Of a DNA stretch of 7,983 nucleotides, positions 1-6,224 are shown piece by piece. The notes beneath the pieces are model-generated. The model did no database searches and was not told the DNA's origin. It saw only the letters and a program-made list of their open reading frames with translations. The stretch is from Pseudomonadota bacterium (GTDB lineage Bacteria; Myxococcota; Myxococcia; Myxococcales; Myxococcaceae), in assembly GCA_023424585.1 (NCBI GenBank), contig JAFADT010000216.1:1-7983 (forward strand), written 5' to 3'. Both the position numbers and the translations under genes were made by a program. Position 1 is the stretch's first letter. Each line of letters starts with the position of its first letter.

Positions 1-96
1 GCCAGTGCCCAGGTCCTGGAAGAACTCGTAGGCGGTTCCCTCGTGGGAAAAGAGGACCGTGCCCCCGGCGAGCCGGAGGTCAACACCACGGGACAT
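1..96 (-). CDS. N-terminus of a truncated-by-window gene, possibly a Ser/Thr protein kinase
   Basis: Only the first 32 codons are inside the window; the gene continues to the left. The ATG at 96-94 is preceded by AGGAG seven bases upstream (minus strand), a good ribosome binding site, and codons mostly end in G or C, so the reading is credible. The peptide begins MSRGVDLRLAGG and ends with YEFFQDLGTG at residues 23-32. A short strand leading into LGxG is how the glycine-rich loop of a Hanks-type kinase starts, and the neighbouring kinase has an equivalent KLLGAG. That makes a kinase plausible, but the loop is cut by the window edge, so this is inference. It lies 247 bases downstream of the kinase gene on the same strand, with inverted repeats between them, so it probably has its own promoter. 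Confidence 0.7.
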   Translation of the reverse strand, partial: MSRGVDLRLAGGTVLFSHEGTAYEFFQDLGTG

Positions 97-129
97 GAAG
101 GGGCTCCTGAATGCCTGCGCGAGGGAGCC

Positions 130-162
130 GCGCAAAGGCAGACGGAAAGCTACCTTTTGCGC
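130..162. repeat. Inverted repeat upstream of the leftmost gene
   Basis: GCGCAAAGG at 130-138 is complementary to CCTTTTGCGC at 153-162 with one extra T. This gives a 9-bp stem with a single bulge and a 14-base loop. It sits 34 bases upstream of the start codon at 96 on the minus strand, so it could be a 5'-UTR hairpin or an operator. The sequence alone cannot distinguish these. Confidence 0.4.
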
Positions 163-166
163 CTCC

Positions 167-183
167 TGGCGTGAATGACGCCA
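167..183. repeat. Short perfect inverted repeat (6-bp arms)
   Basis: TGGCGT at 167-172 and ACGCCA at 178-183 flank a 5-base spacer (GAATG). It lies five bases beyond the 130-162 repeat in the same intergenic region, about 70 to 90 bases upstream of the start at 96. A dyad there could be an operator or a weak hairpin. Six-base arms occur by chance in GC-rich DNA, so support is modest. Confidence 0.3.
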
Positions 184-298
184 CGGGTAGCCACGCTCAC
201 GCGCCTGTCTTCACTCTGAGTCCGTTGCTATTCTCGAAATGCAAATTGCCTTTACATCTGACTTCGTAAGCTCCTGGAACTCTTGACCCAGGATGGGC

Positions 299-315
299 GC
301 CCAGTTGGTCTGGGC
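299..315 (-). terminator. Candidate stem-loop downstream of the kinase gene
   Basis: GCCCAG (299-304) and CTGGGC (310-315) form a perfect 6-bp GC stem with a 5-base loop, starting 28 bases past the kinase stop codon in the direction of transcription. It overlaps a 10-bp palindrome, TGGGCGCCCA, at 294-303. No U-tract follows on the minus strand, so a classical intrinsic terminator is not supported. It may be a 3'-end stabilising hairpin, or chance. Confidence 0.25.
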
Positions 316-343
316 CACCGTCCCAGCGCGGTTGGGAGCGGCA

Positions 344-2185
344 TCAGGGCCAGCGGTCCACGACATATGCCACCGCAGCACGAGAGTAGAGGACGGCTCC
401 GGGCTTGGAGCCCGGCCATGCTTCCTGCGGGCCGTCTTTCCCAATCGCAAGGCACACAGGAAGGGTGCGCCCATCCGGGAAGCGCGCCTCGGTGTAGCGG
501 ACCAGGAGGAACGTTCCGTCGCCGGTCCACGCGCGCCCATAGAGTACCGTCCCCTTGGGAATTCCTCGGTTGCCCCCGTAGACAACTCCTGTCACGGGCC
601 CATCCCTGAAGACACCCTCATCCCCCGGATAGCCCGGCTGGCTCTTGTCGATGGTGAGGTCCACTGCTGACCGTGTCGTCAGGAGAAGCCCTCCCTCATT
701 GGGCGCATTGAACATGGCGTTGCGTGCTTCCTCGGGGCACGCCCCTGATTCGGGACGCACCTGGGCGCTGCTGGGGCAGCCGAGTTGCAAGGCCACGGCG
801 GCGCTCGCCGCAGCGCACTTCGCGAGGAACTCCGCCCTGGCGCTGGTGGCGGGGGCCTTCTTGTCCAGGGAGGTGGACGGGCTTGCGACGATGGGAGCAC
901 GCTTCACGGCGGAGCTTTCCTTCCGGACAGATTCAAGTGGGGGCAAAACTACCCCAGGGGACGACGCGGTCAGCATGTCGCCTGCGTCAGCTGCGAGGCC
1001 CGCGTCCCCCGCACCGGGGGGAGAGACAGAGGGCACGAGGGAGGCGACCCCCGCATCCCTCGGCACGGCGGGCTCAGCCGGACGCCCTGAGATTTCCTTG
1101 TGGACGGGCGGCGGAGGCGTGGGGCGCAGCCACACGAAGGCCCCTGCCACGGCCGCCACGACGAGGAGGGCCACCCCGGCATCCACCGCCCGGGCGCGTC
1201 TCGCGCGGCGCTCAGGAGGCGTCTCCTCATCCGTGTTGGAAGCCGGAGTCGGAGGAGGCTTCAACGAGGGGATGTGCACGGGCACGCTCCACTCCGGCCC
1301 CGCCTCGCCCGCCAGGGCTTCCAACTCGCGCCGCATCACTTCCGCCGTAGATGGCCGCTGCTCAGGCTCGCGCGCGATGAAGCGCATCGCCACGTCACTG
1401 AGTCCCGCTGGCACCCGCGCGTTCAACTCCCGAGCGGGCTTGGGCACCCAGCGTCCCTCGACGGTCGCCTTCGGGGAACCACTGGCAGGTGCCGCCGTCG
1501 TCAGCACGTCATAGAGGCAGACCCCCAGCGCGTAGACGTCATCCGTCACCTTGAATTCGTACCGCGCGCCCTTCTCGTCCCCGTGCTCCTTGAAGAAGCG
1601 CGAAGCCTCGGGCGAGCGGTAACGGCGTGTGCCGGGTGGCAGCGGGGCGTCCGTCAAGTCCTCGGCGTGCGTGTAGTCGCCCGCGCTGAAGTCGAGGATG
1701 GCGGGTTCGCTATCCTTGGCGCGCACCATGATGTTCGCGAGCTTCAGGTCGCGGTGGAAGATGCCGCGCCCGTGCATGTAGTCCATGGCGCCCGCGAGCT
1801 TCTCGAAGACGCGGACCACCTCCTGCGAGGTGGGGTGCGTCCTCTCCACCCACTCCGCCAGCGTGTAGCCATCCACGTATTCGAGGATGACGTAGAGCCA
1901 CCCCGTGCGGATGTCCGGCCAGCGTCCGTGGGCATGGATGCCGACGATGTTCGGGTGACGAAGGTGGACGAGGCACCCGACCTCGCGCATCAACCTCGCG
2001 TCCGCCTGCTCCGCGTCGCCGCTCCCGGGCCGGTGCATGGCGATCTTCATCGCGCAGTGCTGGCCACCCTTCTCCACGCGGTAGACGGCGCCGTAGGTGC
2101 CCGCCCCCAGCAGCTTCACCACCCGCCAGCTGTCAAACAGGTAGCCGGGAGGGAGCGATGCCGGATGGTGGATGACAGTCAACAT
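344..2185 (-). CDS. Transmembrane Hanks-type Ser/Thr protein kinase with C-terminal extracytoplasmic domain
   Basis: 613 residues from the ATG at 2185. This start is chosen over the upstream ATG at 2242 because it has a GAGGGG ribosome site about 5 bases before it, follows the upstream stop by 10 bases, and avoids a 57-base overlap. The kinase domain (about 18-290) shows the glycine loop GAGTYG (27-32), Lys47, Glu68, HRDLKLAN (144-151), SPE in place of APE (191-193), Asp216 of the DVYALG motif, and Arg277. The Mg-binding motif reads DFS (165-167) instead of DFG; Asp is kept. A Pro-rich linker leads to one membrane helix (about 335-353), another Pro/Ala-rich linker, and an extracytoplasmic domain with four Cys (457, 470, 483, 578). 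Family knowledge predicts phosphotransfer from ATP to Ser/Thr of cytoplasmic proteins. Signal and substrates are unknown. The C-terminal part uses more A/T-ending codons than the kinase domain. It is cotranscribed with the DUF2381 gene upstream. Confidence 0.93.
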   Translation of the reverse strand: MLTVIHHPASLPPGYLFDSWRVVKLLGAGTYGAVYRVEKGGQHCAMKIAMHRPGSGDAEQADARLMREVGCLVHLRHPNIVGIHAHGRWPDIRTGWLYVILEYVDGYTLAEWVERTHPTSQEVVRVFEKLAGAMDYMHGRGIFHRDLKLANIMVRAKDSEPAILDFSAGDYTHAEDLTDAPLPPGTRRYRSPEASRFFKEHGDEKGARYEFKVTDDVYALGVCLYDVLTTAAPASGSPKATVEGRWVPKPARELNARVPAGLSDVAMRFIAREPEQRPSTAEVMRRELEALAGEAGPEWSVPVHIPSLKPPPTPASNTDEETPPERRARRARAVDAGVALLVVAAVAGAFVWLRPTPPPPVHKEISGRPAEPAVPRDAGVASLVPSVSPPGAGDAGLAADAGDMLTASSPGVVLPPLESVRKESSAVKRAPIVASPSTSLDKKAPATSARAEFLAKCAAASAAVALQLGCPSSAQVRPESGACPEEARNAMFNAPNEGGLLLTTRSAVDLTIDKSQPGYPGDEGVFRDGPVTGVVYGGNRGIPKGTVLYGRAWTGDGTFLLVRYTEARFPDGRTLPVCLAIGKDGPQEAWPGSKPGAVLYSRAAVAYVVDRWP

Positions 2186-2195
2186 GGCAGCCCCT

Positions 2196-3077
2196 CTACA
2201 GCACGACACGCGGAACGAGAAGGCGACGAGTGCCTGTCTCATCCATCAATTCCAGGAGGAACACCGTCCCCGCCTTCCAAGTCGCGGACGTCGCTTCAAC
2301 GAGGATGGTGCCGACTTCGCCGGGCCCAATCCGGGGTTGCTTCATGCGAACGCCGAGCACCGGCACCTGTACGCCCCCCGTTGAATGGGTGAGACGCGCT
2401 TCCGTCGGGGCCCAGGGCGTCTTGCCTGAGTTCATTACGTCTACGGACACCAATCCCCAGGCGGGCGCGCGAAGGATGAAGCCGCCCATGACACGCAGCG
2501 AGGACTGGCCCTCCTGCCTGAGTTGCAACTCAAGCTTCCTGGCAACGACCCCGTCCTCGTCCAAGAGCCCCGCCAGGGCGAGCCCTGCCGGGCTGGCCAC
2601 TTCGCTGCGCCCTCGGAGGGAGGCAAGCTCGGCACGAACCTCCGCCAACTCCGCTTGAAGCGCGGGAATAGACTGCGCTCGGCGGAAGATTTGAACCCGA
2701 CCATCGAACGCAACCGGCTGGGTCACGAGCACGAAGACTGCCTGCTCGGGGCGGGCACCATCCGCGAAGCGGATCCGAAGGCCGAGTTGCTCACCCGACC
2801 GGAGGTCGGTCGCGGGCTCCAGCGCAAGCATGCGCTCCCCCACATCGATGAATCGAAACCGCTCGCGGCCCTCCAGTTCCACCGAGGCCCGGTCCAACGG
2901 CGCGTCGAAGGCAAGAACGGTGAGCGCACCCGCCGCGACGCGCAGCTCCGGCAGGGGCTCCGAGGCGCTGTCCGGAAGGGAGATGCGCCGCTCCTGGCGC
3001 TCGCGGGAGGCGGGGGCGGGTTGAGCAGGGACAGCAGTCCCCAGCAGCAGGACGAGAAGGGCGGCAAGTCGCGGCAA
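2196..3077 (-). CDS. DUF2381 family secreted protein (Myxococcus paralogous family, TIGR02268-like)
   Basis: 293 residues. The start is TTG at 3077, with GGAG about 8 bases upstream. No ATG or GTG in frame is available nearby upstream, and the TTG gives a clean signal peptide (hydrophobic ALLVLLLGTAVPAQP, residues 6-20, with cleavage probably near 18-23). A beta-rich N-terminal part (about 30-125) follows, with phrases typical of DUF2381: RFIDVG (75-80), LRSGEQLGLRIRFADG (92-107). Then comes a short coiled coil (about 133-157, spacing of Leu/Ala with Glu/Arg) and a C-terminal beta domain (about 190-293) with the characteristic APAWGLVSVDVMN, GPGEVGTILVE and FLLELMDE segments. Molecular function of the family is unknown. 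It is the first gene of an operon with the kinase (10-base gap between its stop and the kinase start). An exported protein next to a kinase with an extracytoplasmic domain suggests a role in sensing, which is inference. Confidence 0.85.
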   Translation of the reverse strand: MPRLAALLVLLLGTAVPAQPAPASRERQERRISLPDSASEPLPELRVAAGALTVLAFDAPLDRASVELEGRERFRFIDVGERMLALEPATDLRSGEQLGLRIRFADGARPEQAVFVLVTQPVAFDGRVQIFRRAQSIPALQAELAEVRAELASLRGRSEVASPAGLALAGLLDEDGVVARKLELQLRQEGQSSLRVMGGFILRAPAWGLVSVDVMNSGKTPWAPTEARLTHSTGGVQVPVLGVRMKQPRIGPGEVGTILVEATSATWKAGTVFLLELMDETGTRRLLVPRVVL

Positions 3078-3138
3078 CGGAGGCTCTCCGGCGCGGCACC
3101 CTACCAGACGTGGAAACCGCCATCGTCTGGAAAGGCCG

Positions 3139-3150
3139 TGGAGGCCTCCA
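3139..3150. repeat. 12-bp perfect palindrome upstream of DUF2381 gene
   Basis: TGGAGGCCTCCA reads the same on both strands. It lies in the 95-base gap between the stop of the small gene and the start of the DUF2381 gene, 62 bases upstream of the TTG start. This is a reasonable place for an operator of the DUF2381/kinase operon, but no promoter elements could be assigned around it. Confidence 0.3.
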
Positions 3151-3172
3151 TTGCAGGTGGGGCGCGGCTACC

Positions 3173-3646
3173 TCACCTTGCGAGTCGGGCCACCGCGAAG
3201 CCCGCGTCCGTCCCGAGGGCCACGGACACCAGCACCGCCACCACGGGCACGCGGGCGGACTGCCGACGCAGCTCCGCGTTCTCCGCCTCCAGGCGCCGCG
3301 ACTCCCGGGTCGTGAGGACGCAGCGCTCCGTGGACAACCAACAGCCCTCGGACACCACCATCGTGCGCCCGTCCTGAAGCGTCACGGTGGCGCGCGCCAC
3401 GTCCAGCACCTCGCCCTCGGCGTGCGCCGGCCCCGCCACCAGCAGGGCCAGCGTCAGGGGGCAGAGACCGGGGTAACGGAGCGCGTCGGGGTCGGCAGAA
3501 CGGATCGCATCCGCTGATCCATCAGCACAGGTCGCTGGCGGCCGGTTGCCCTGCGCCCGCGCGGAGGGAGGGGCAGGGGCGCAGAACCGTTCAGGTTTCG
3601 GCGAAGCCGACCCTTGACGCTCCCGAGCGCGCGGGCCCCTTGGCAT
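3173..3646 (-). CDS. Small exported or membrane protein of unknown function, 5' end uncertain
   Basis: The frame is open from an ATG at 3646, giving 157 residues, but the first 60 or so are Arg/Pro/Ala-rich and look non-coding. The convincing part starts near residue 63. It has a hydrophobic stretch ending in an Ala-x-Ala-type site (LTLALLVAGPAHA, 64-76), a small beta-like segment with two Cys (DGRTMVVSEGCW, C109), a coiled-coil stretch (RRLEAENAELRRQ, 117-129), and a C-terminal hydrophobic segment (133-152). No ATG, GTG or TTG lies in frame just before the hydrophobic stretch. An ATG at 3510 in another frame would give a normal signal peptide if one base were added to the 5-G run at 3457-3461. 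So the gene may be frameshifted, start from a rare codon, or carry a sequencing error. Function is not recognised. It lies on the same strand, 95 bases before DUF2381. Confidence 0.55.
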   Translation of the reverse strand: MPRGPRARERQGSASPKPERFCAPAPPSARAQGNRPPATCADGSADAIRSADPDALRYPGLCPLTLALLVAGPAHAEGEVLDVARATVTLQDGRTMVVSEGCWLSTERCVLTTRESRRLEAENAELRRQSARVPVVAVLVSVALGTDAGFAVARLAR

Positions 3647-3700
3647 GATCGAAACCGCGAGCCGATCGGGTGACCCGCAAGCGATCCGATAGGGCGGCCC

Positions 3701-3847
3701 ATGACACGGTTACGTTTCACCGAGTCCCTGCTCACCCTCGAGGGCGTGTTGCTGTTGCCGGGCAACGTGTATGGCTTTCCGGGCAATCACTTCCGGCTGG
3801 GGTTGGGCCGCGCCAACCTGCCGGAAGCACTGGCGCGGCTGGAGTGA
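3701..3847 (+). pseudogene. C-terminal remnant of a PLP-dependent class I/II aminotransferase
   Basis: 48 codons ending in TGA at 3845-3847. Residues about 6-48 read like the end of a class I/II aminotransferase: EGVLLLPGNVYGFPGNHFRL (14-33), then GLGRANLPEALARLE (34-48). In this family the Arg of the N-H-F-R segment (Arg32 here) binds the substrate carboxylate. The PLP lysine, the large domain and everything else upstream are absent: the frame hits a stop at 3671-3673, and no matching segment is visible in any plus-strand frame further left. No good ribosome site precedes the ATG at 3701. I therefore read it as a truncated relic, not a working small protein. Its broken end lies where the less GC-biased minus-strand block begins, consistent with a deletion or insertion event that removed the 5' part. 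Confidence 0.75.
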
Positions 3848-3867
3848 CCGCGCGAGCCAGCGCGGTG

Positions 3868-3887
3868 CGTCAGGGTTTGCACTGACG
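3868..3887. repeat. Inverted repeat after the aminotransferase remnant
   Basis: CGTCAG (3868-3873) and CTGACG (3882-3887) form a 6-bp stem with an 8-base loop, 21 bases after the remnant's stop codon. This could be the surviving terminator hairpin of the lost aminotransferase gene. No T-run follows, so the assignment is weak. Confidence 0.3.
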
Positions 3888-3970
3888 GCTGGACTTGCGG
3901 CTTATCGCGTTTCCTGGAGACAGCCCCTAGAGTGGTCGTCCCCTCGCCCGGCCTGGGGCCGTGCGGAAGC

Positions 3971-3990
3971 CCTCTCATCCCCCTGAGAGG
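3971..3990 (+). promoter_or_regulatory. 5'-leader hairpin just before the hydrolase ribosome site
   Basis: CCTCTCA (3971-3977) pairs perfectly with TGAGAGG (3984-3990) around a TCCCCC loop. The stem ends two bases before AGGAG (3993-3997), which is ten bases ahead of the ATG at 4008. A 7-bp hairpin next to the Shine-Dalgarno could affect translation or mRNA stability of the hydrolase operon. Neither effect can be shown from sequence. Confidence 0.4.
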
Positions 3991-4007
3991 CCAGGAGACA
4001 CACTCCG

Positions 4008-4892
4008 ATGAAGATGCTGATTGGCGCGGCCCTCACCGCCGCGACGCTGTTGGTGGGCACCGAGGCCGCCGCGACGAACTACACGCTGTGGATCCACGGC
4101 AGGAATGGCAACTCGACGAAGGCGGGCAACTACACCGACTTCAGCTACTGGGGGCCGTCCACCACCGCGGCGGGCGTCAACAAGAAGGCGGTCAACTGGA
4201 ACGGCACGCAGCGCGTGGGCTCGGAGAACTACCGCATCCGCAACGCGCTGGACTGCTTCTGCACGGGCTCGAACTGGTGCTACGTCGCCGCGCACAGCGC
4301 CGGTGACCTGCAGATCGGCTACGCGCTGTCGCTGTACGGCGGCAGCAAGCGGCAGGTGAAGGACGCCGCGCCCAACGCCAACGGCGAGTGCGGCAACGTG
4401 GGCACCTCCACGCAGGTGGGCTGGAACATCAAGTTCGTGGACGTGGCGTCCGGCGCGGGCGGCGGCAGCGAGCTGGCGGACCACGGGGACTGGGCGGTGA
4501 AGGAGCCGCTGGTGAGCGACCTGGTCACCACCACGGCGCGCGCCATGTACAACCACAACACCACGCGCAATGTGTGGTTCTACATGTTCGCCGGCTCCAA
4601 GGGCACGCTGTACTCCGGCATCCTCCCGGGCCAGGACGACGAGGCGGTGGCCTACCACTCCACGGGCGGCGTGTCCGGCAGCGGCAACGGGTCCTACTGC
4701 AACCCGGGCGACTGGTTCTGCGGCGGCACGCTCAACACGGGCACGTCCGCGTGCAGCGACGGCCGGGCGAAGTGGAGCAACCACACCGTCTCCTTCCGCG
4801 ACGACGGCGAATCGTTCAATCACTACGCAAACGGCAACTGGGGCGGCATCGTCTCCAAGGTGCGCGAGGACATGGTCAGGTACGCGTACTAG
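4008..4892 (+). CDS. Secreted alpha/beta-hydrolase fold protein, lipase/esterase-like
   Basis: 294 residues, with ATG preceded by AGGAG. A signal peptide covers residues 1 to about 22 (MKMLIGAALTAATLLVG, then Ala-rich cleavage region). The mature protein opens with a strand and an HG pair (LWIHGRNG, 27-34), where lipases place the oxyanion hole. The nucleophile elbow is AHSAG (95-99), with Ser97 the presumed nucleophile; Ala in the first position is known from Bacillus LipA-type lipases. GQDDEA (208-213) could supply the acid and FNHYA (270-274, His272) the base. Seven Cys (83, 85, 91, 128, 231, 238, 249) suggest disulfides in an exported enzyme. The protein is rich in Gly, Asn, Ser and Thr. 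The substrate is not inferable; ester hydrolysis is the likely chemistry. It is the first gene of an operon with the membrane-anchored protein 39 bases downstream. Codons are strongly G/C-ending. Confidence 0.85.
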   Translation: MKMLIGAALTAATLLVGTEAAATNYTLWIHGRNGNSTKAGNYTDFSYWGPSTTAAGVNKKAVNWNGTQRVGSENYRIRNALDCFCTGSNWCYVAAHSAGDLQIGYALSLYGGSKRQVKDAAPNANGECGNVGTSTQVGWNIKFVDVASGAGGGSELADHGDWAVKEPLVSDLVTTTARAMYNHNTTRNVWFYMFAGSKGTLYSGILPGQDDEAVAYHSTGGVSGSGNGSYCNPGDWFCGGTLNTGTSACSDGRAKWSNHTVSFRDDGESFNHYANGNWGGIVSKVREDMVRYAY

Positions 4893-4931
4893 ATTGAAGG
4901 CTTCTCCCGCCCCCTCCGGCGAAGCCCGACC

Positions 4932-6224
4932 ATGACCTCCGACCGCGGTCCCTCCCCCTCCGCCTTCCGGCTGCGCCACGGCCGGTGGTTGCTTGCGCTC
5001 GTGCCCCTGGTGCTCGTGGGAGGCGCGGTCTTCTGGTGGCAGGGAGGCGAAGGGGCCGAGGCGCTGGAGGGGGCCGCGGAGCCTTCCGCGGCCCCGGTGT
5101 CCGACGACCCCCGTGAGGCGGAGCGGGCGCCGGCGGCGCGCGGGGGCAGGGCCCCCATGGCCGAGCCGACCGCGCCGTCGCTGCTCAGCCCGGAGGCCCG
5201 CGAGCGCGAGGCCCGCCGGGAGCTGTGGCAGAACCGGCTGGAGCGCGCGAAGCGCTCGTTGGAGTCCTACGTGGCGGCCACGCGCTACCCGCCCGAGTCC
5301 CGGCCCAGCCGCGAGCACCCGGACCAGATGGAGCTGGCGGAGCCGGAGCGCACGCGGCCGCTGAGCCCGAAGGCCTCGGAGGACGGCACGTCGGACGTGC
5401 AGCTGCGGCTCAAGCAGGACAAGGTGTTCGTCGTCGGTGACGAGTCGGTGCTCTTCACCGTGGCGTGCGAGGACGCGCGCCGCGCGCCGCGCCCGTGCGA
5501 GGTGGTGTCCGCGCTGGCGCACGAGGCGGACCACCTGGCGGACGGCGGGGGCGTGCCGGGCGTGCCGGTGACGTTCGTGGACTCGGGGCAGGGCGGCGAC
5601 GCGGTGGCGGGCGACGGGGTGCTCACCGGCCTCTTCCAGCCGTCGAAGCAGGGCTTCGCGATGTTCTCCGGCACGCTGCGCGTGGTCCTCCGCGTGCGCT
5701 CGGGGTCGCTGGAGGACTCGGCGTTCTTCGACGTGCTCTACACGCCCGCGCCGCCGGCCACGTTCACCGGCAAGGTGCGCGAGGTGCTGGAGAACGGCTC
5801 CCTGGATCTGTACCTGGCCGTCCAGGTCCGCAAGGCGGGCCGGTACGTGGTGGCCGGACGGTTGGACGACGAGGGCGGCGTGCCGTTCGCGGTGCTGTCG
5901 TTCAACGACGAGCTCCAGGAGGGGGCGCAGGAGGTGAAGCTCAACGTCTTCGGCAAGGTCGTCTGGGACGACAAGCCCACCTTCCCGCTGACCCTGCGCG
6001 ACGTGGAGGGCTTCCTGCTCAAGGAGATGGGCGACCCGGACCGCGAGCTGATGGCCACGCTGCGCGGGCCCGTGCACACCACGCGCGAGTACACGCTCCA
6101 GCAGTTCTCGGACGCGGAGTGGCAGAGCCCGGAGCGGGAGCGCTACATGACCGAGCTGGAGAAGGACGTCGTGGAGGCGCAGAAGCAGCTCGACGCCGCG
6201 CTCGCGGACACGCCCGAGCCCTGA
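4932..6224 (+). CDS. Membrane-anchored periplasmic protein, choice-of-anchor X-like
   Basis: 430 residues. An Arg-rich N-terminus is followed by one membrane helix (about 19-36, LLALVPLVLVGGAVFWW) acting as uncleaved anchor. A Pro/Ala/Glu-rich linker (40-90), a helical segment (about 90-115) and a YPPESRP motif (119-125) lead to a beta-rich region from about 155. This has KVFVVGDESV (164-173) and DSGQGGDAVAGDGVLTG (217-233), the Asp/Gly-rich turn seen in proteins annotated as choice-of-anchor X in myxobacteria. A second beta part (about 255-350) and a charged helical tail (about 395-425) complete it. My domain name rests on memory of the motif pattern. The start has only a weak ribosome site (GGCGAAG), and the 39-base gap after the hydrolase stop suggests translation within one operon. 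Role unknown; as partner of a secreted hydrolase it could bind, anchor or help fold it, which is inference. Confidence 0.8.
   Translation: MTSDRGPSPSAFRLRHGRWLLALVPLVLVGGAVFWWQGGEGAEALEGAAEPSAAPVSDDPREAERAPAARGGRAPMAEPTAPSLLSPEAREREARRELWQNRLERAKRSLESYVAATRYPPESRPSREHPDQMELAEPERTRPLSPKASEDGTSDVQLRLKQDKVFVVGDESVLFTVACEDARRAPRPCEVVSALAHEADHLADGGGVPGVPVTFVDSGQGGDAVAGDGVLTGLFQPSKQGFAMFSGTLRVVLRVRSGSLEDSAFFDVLYTPAPPATFTGKVREVLENGSLDLYLAVQVRKAGRYVVAGRLDDEGGVPFAVLSFNDELQEGAQEVKLNVFGKVVWDDKPTFPLTLRDVEGFLLKEMGDPDRELMATLRGPVHTTREYTLQQFSDAEWQSPERERYMTELEKDVVEAQKQLDAALADTPEP

Noticed and set aside
211..585. Minus-strand frame overlapping the kinase 3' end and the downstream gap
   Set aside because: It mostly overlaps the kinase C-terminal domain in another frame, has no ribosome site, and its product has no recognisable features.
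2186..2242. Upstream ATG adding 19 residues to the kinase
   Set aside because: It would overlap the DUF2381 coding end by 47 bases, and the ATG at 2185 has a clear ribosome site and the expected spacing.
1100..2392. A 430-codon open frame on the plus strand, opposite the kinase
   Set aside because: Its translation is Arg/His-rich and domain-free, and it lies antisense to unmistakable kinase motifs.
3613..3660. TTGACG at 3613-3618 as a -35 box for the plus-strand remnant
   Set aside because: No -10-like hexamer is found 16 to 19 bases downstream, and the target is a gene fragment.
3975..6077. A 700-codon open frame on the minus strand, opposite the hydrolase and the membrane-anchored protein
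   Set aside because: It is antisense to two genes with signal peptide, membrane anchor and hydrolase motifs. Its product is a His/Arg/Ala-rich string without domains, as expected of a shadow frame in GC-rich DNA.
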